Assembly (NCBI RefSeq): GCF_003149085.1
Contig: NZ_QGDT01000001.1
Coordinates: 62,001 to 126,000 of the forward strand
Length of the DNA stretch: 64,000 nucleotides
Source of the DNA: Dyadobacter jejuensis
Lineage (GTDB): Bacteria; Bacteroidota; Bacteroidia; Cytophagales; Spirosomataceae
Direction: 5' to 3'
This document shows positions 63,124 through 64,000 of this stretch, piece by piece. Each line of letters begins with the position of its first letter. Within the stretch, counting starts at the first letter, position 1. The translations under genes and the position numbers were made by a program. The notes under the pieces were generated by a model that saw only the letters and a list, made by a program, of their open reading frames with translations, was not told where the DNA came from and searched no databases.

Positions 63124-63750
63124 ATGTCCACTTCATTAAGAAACATTGAACATCTACTCACAGACACTGTCGTGAGTCAGGCTTATAGCTATATAGATTA
63201 TGTAGCCATTATGGAAAGGGTGGTAAAAGCAGGCCTCACCACCGGCCCGGTACAGTCGGAGGAGTTGTCGCACTATACCCGTTTGAATCTATCGAGGATG
63301 CAGCGGATTTATAAAACGACAAAGCTGCAGCCGGAATTGGTAGAGGCCATTAAGGAAATTAAGGAGCCCCAAACATGGTTTGTGCTTACCGAAGCCTGGT
63401 GTGGGGATGCCGCTCAAAATATTCCTGTTTTGGCACTTTTAGCGGAGCAAAACCCTTTGGTAGAACTTAAATTGCTCCTAAGAGACGAACATCTGGAGCT
63501 TATGGATCAGTACCTTACCCATGGAGGACGGTCTATCCCCAAATTGATTGCGGTGGATGCCGAAAATAATGAGCTTTTTACTTGGGGCCCTAGGCCGCAG
63601 GGGACTCAGGAACTCTTTATGGCTTATAAGGCCGATCCAGCCATGGGACATGCCGCCTTCGCCGAGCAGATTCAGCGATGGTACATCGCCGATAAATCGA
63701 TGTCGCTGCAGGCGGAGCTACACGCTCTTTTGTTACAAGAGCTTGTTTAG
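63124..63750 (+). CDS. thioredoxin-family protein with a single active-site Cys
   Basis: 208 residues. The C-terminal two thirds are a thioredoxin fold: WFVLTEAWCGDAAQNIPVLA, then VELKLLLRDEHLELMDQYLT and the cis-Pro region GGRSIPKLIAVDA. The active-site motif is WCGDAAQN, in which the second cysteine of CxxC is missing. Disulfide exchange by the normal two-Cys mechanism is therefore unlikely, and the protein may use monothiol chemistry or be non-catalytic. The N-terminal third is helical. Function unknown. Confidence 0.82.
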   Translation: MSTSLRNIEHLLTDTVVSQAYSYIDYVAIMERVVKAGLTTGPVQSEELSHYTRLNLSRMQRIYKTTKLQPELVEAIKEIKEPQTWFVLTEAWCGDAAQNIPVLALLAEQNPLVELKLLLRDEHLELMDQYLTHGGRSIPKLIAVDAENNELFTWGPRPQGTQELFMAYKADPAMGHAAFAEQIQRWYIADKSMSLQAELHALLLQELV

Positions 63751-63774
63751 AGTTCCATTTTTAAGAGTTTAGTC

Positions 63775-63810
63775 TATCTTTGCACTAGGATAATCGACAG
63801 CGATTGTCCT
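63775..63810 (+). promoter_or_regulatory. -7 box and leader hairpin before the last gene
   Basis: TATCTTTG at 63775-63782 fits TAnnTTTG. It is followed by AGGATAATCG and CGATTGTCCT (63787-63810), which form a 10-bp stem with one wobble in the presumed 5' leader. Confidence 0.5.
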
Positions 63811-63844
63811 GGTGTCCAAATGTCCATGGTTTATTACTATTGAA

Positions 63845-64000
63845 TTGTCGTCCTATTTTAAAAATATATCGGAAGGAATAAGTACGACCCTAACAGGATT
63901 GGGGTTGACTTGGAGGCACCTATGGGCCGCTCGTAATAGGCGTTCGGCCAACGATATTAGTAAGGACGACTTCTACGATACGCAAAATGGGATGGTGACG
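63845..64000 (+). CDS. nuoI: probable NADH-quinone oxidoreductase subunit I (NuoI), 5' part
   Basis: 52 codons are visible before the window ends. From the TTG at 63845 the protein reads LSSYFKNISEGISTTLTGLG followed by LTWRHLWAARNRRSAND and FYDTQNGMVT, which resembles NuoI N-termini of Cytophagales, the ferredoxin-like subunit of complex I. The Cys clusters that would prove it lie beyond 64000. A GTG at 63812 in the same frame is an alternative start. The gene is not preceded by nuoH, so the complex I genes may be split or start here. Confidence 0.55.
   Translation, partial: MSSYFKNISEGISTTLTGLGLTWRHLWAARNRRSANDISKDDFYDTQNGMVT

Overview
The window looks like a chromosomal segment of a Bacteroidota bacterium, most likely order Cytophagales (Spirosomaceae-like). 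The evidence is type IX secretion (T9SS) sorting domains of both types (A at 29202-29909, B at the end of 36036-38927), several promoters of the Bacteroidota form (TTTG, about 20 nt, TAnnTTTG), a Bacteroidota-type ECF sigma factor, a three-gene type B succinate dehydrogenase, and small families typical of the group (DUF3127, DUF2795, DUF6686). No rRNA, phage or CRISPR array is present. One tRNA (Gln, TTG) is.

Layout. 1-28.7 kb is mostly housekeeping and metabolism: exopolyphosphatase-type Ppx/GppA protein, secreted zinc metalloprotease, an FSR-type MFS exporter with its FadR/GntR regulator, SDR dehydrogenase plus S41 protease, acetoacetyl-CoA synthetase, an RluB-type pseudouridine synthase with a long disordered N-terminus, DoxX and AraC genes, an ECF sigma factor, a DapA/NanA-like aldolase with a sodium:solute symporter, CutC, a penicillin-acylase-like enzyme, an OmpH/Skp-like protein and sdhCAB.

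28.8-35.8 kb is the accessory heart of the window: an Rhs/YD-repeat polymorphic-toxin locus on the minus strand. A 5'-truncated Rhs core ends in a lipase-like tip and is followed 4 bp later by a small membrane protein (putative immunity). Next comes a displaced second core fragment with a different lipase-like tip and a putative lipoprotein immunity gene. A T9SS type A gene broken by one in-frame stop and a third orphan core fragment follow. The cores are near-identical direct repeats while tips and immunity genes are unrelated and AT-rich. This is the pattern expected when toxin tips are exchanged by recombination in the core.

36-49.8 kb returns to core functions: a very large T9SS type B surface protein, fabD, tRNA-Gln, a GT9 glycosyltransferase, plsY, an M20 peptidase, a TPR protein whose stop codon lies in a 19-unit heptanucleotide array, a hypoxanthine phosphoribosyltransferase, a metallo-beta-lactamase/beta-CASP hydrolase, a universal stress protein and a PiT-like permease. 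50.1-53 kb holds a tripartite HipB-HipS-HipT-type toxin-antitoxin operon with three exact copies of a candidate operator, followed by a badly decayed IS4-family transposase. 53-57.1 kb has a small lipoprotein, an M3 oligopeptidase, a dicarboxylate/amino-acid symporter and a DUF6686 protein. 57.3-62.6 kb is the end of a polysaccharide cluster (MDR-Gfo/Idh fusion dehydrogenase, heparinase-like protein, GT4 glycosyltransferase). Methylglyoxal synthase, a thioredoxin-fold protein and the first 52 codons of a probable nuoI close the window.

All calls come from reading the sequence. No database search was run, so family names rest on recognised motifs and overall resemblance.
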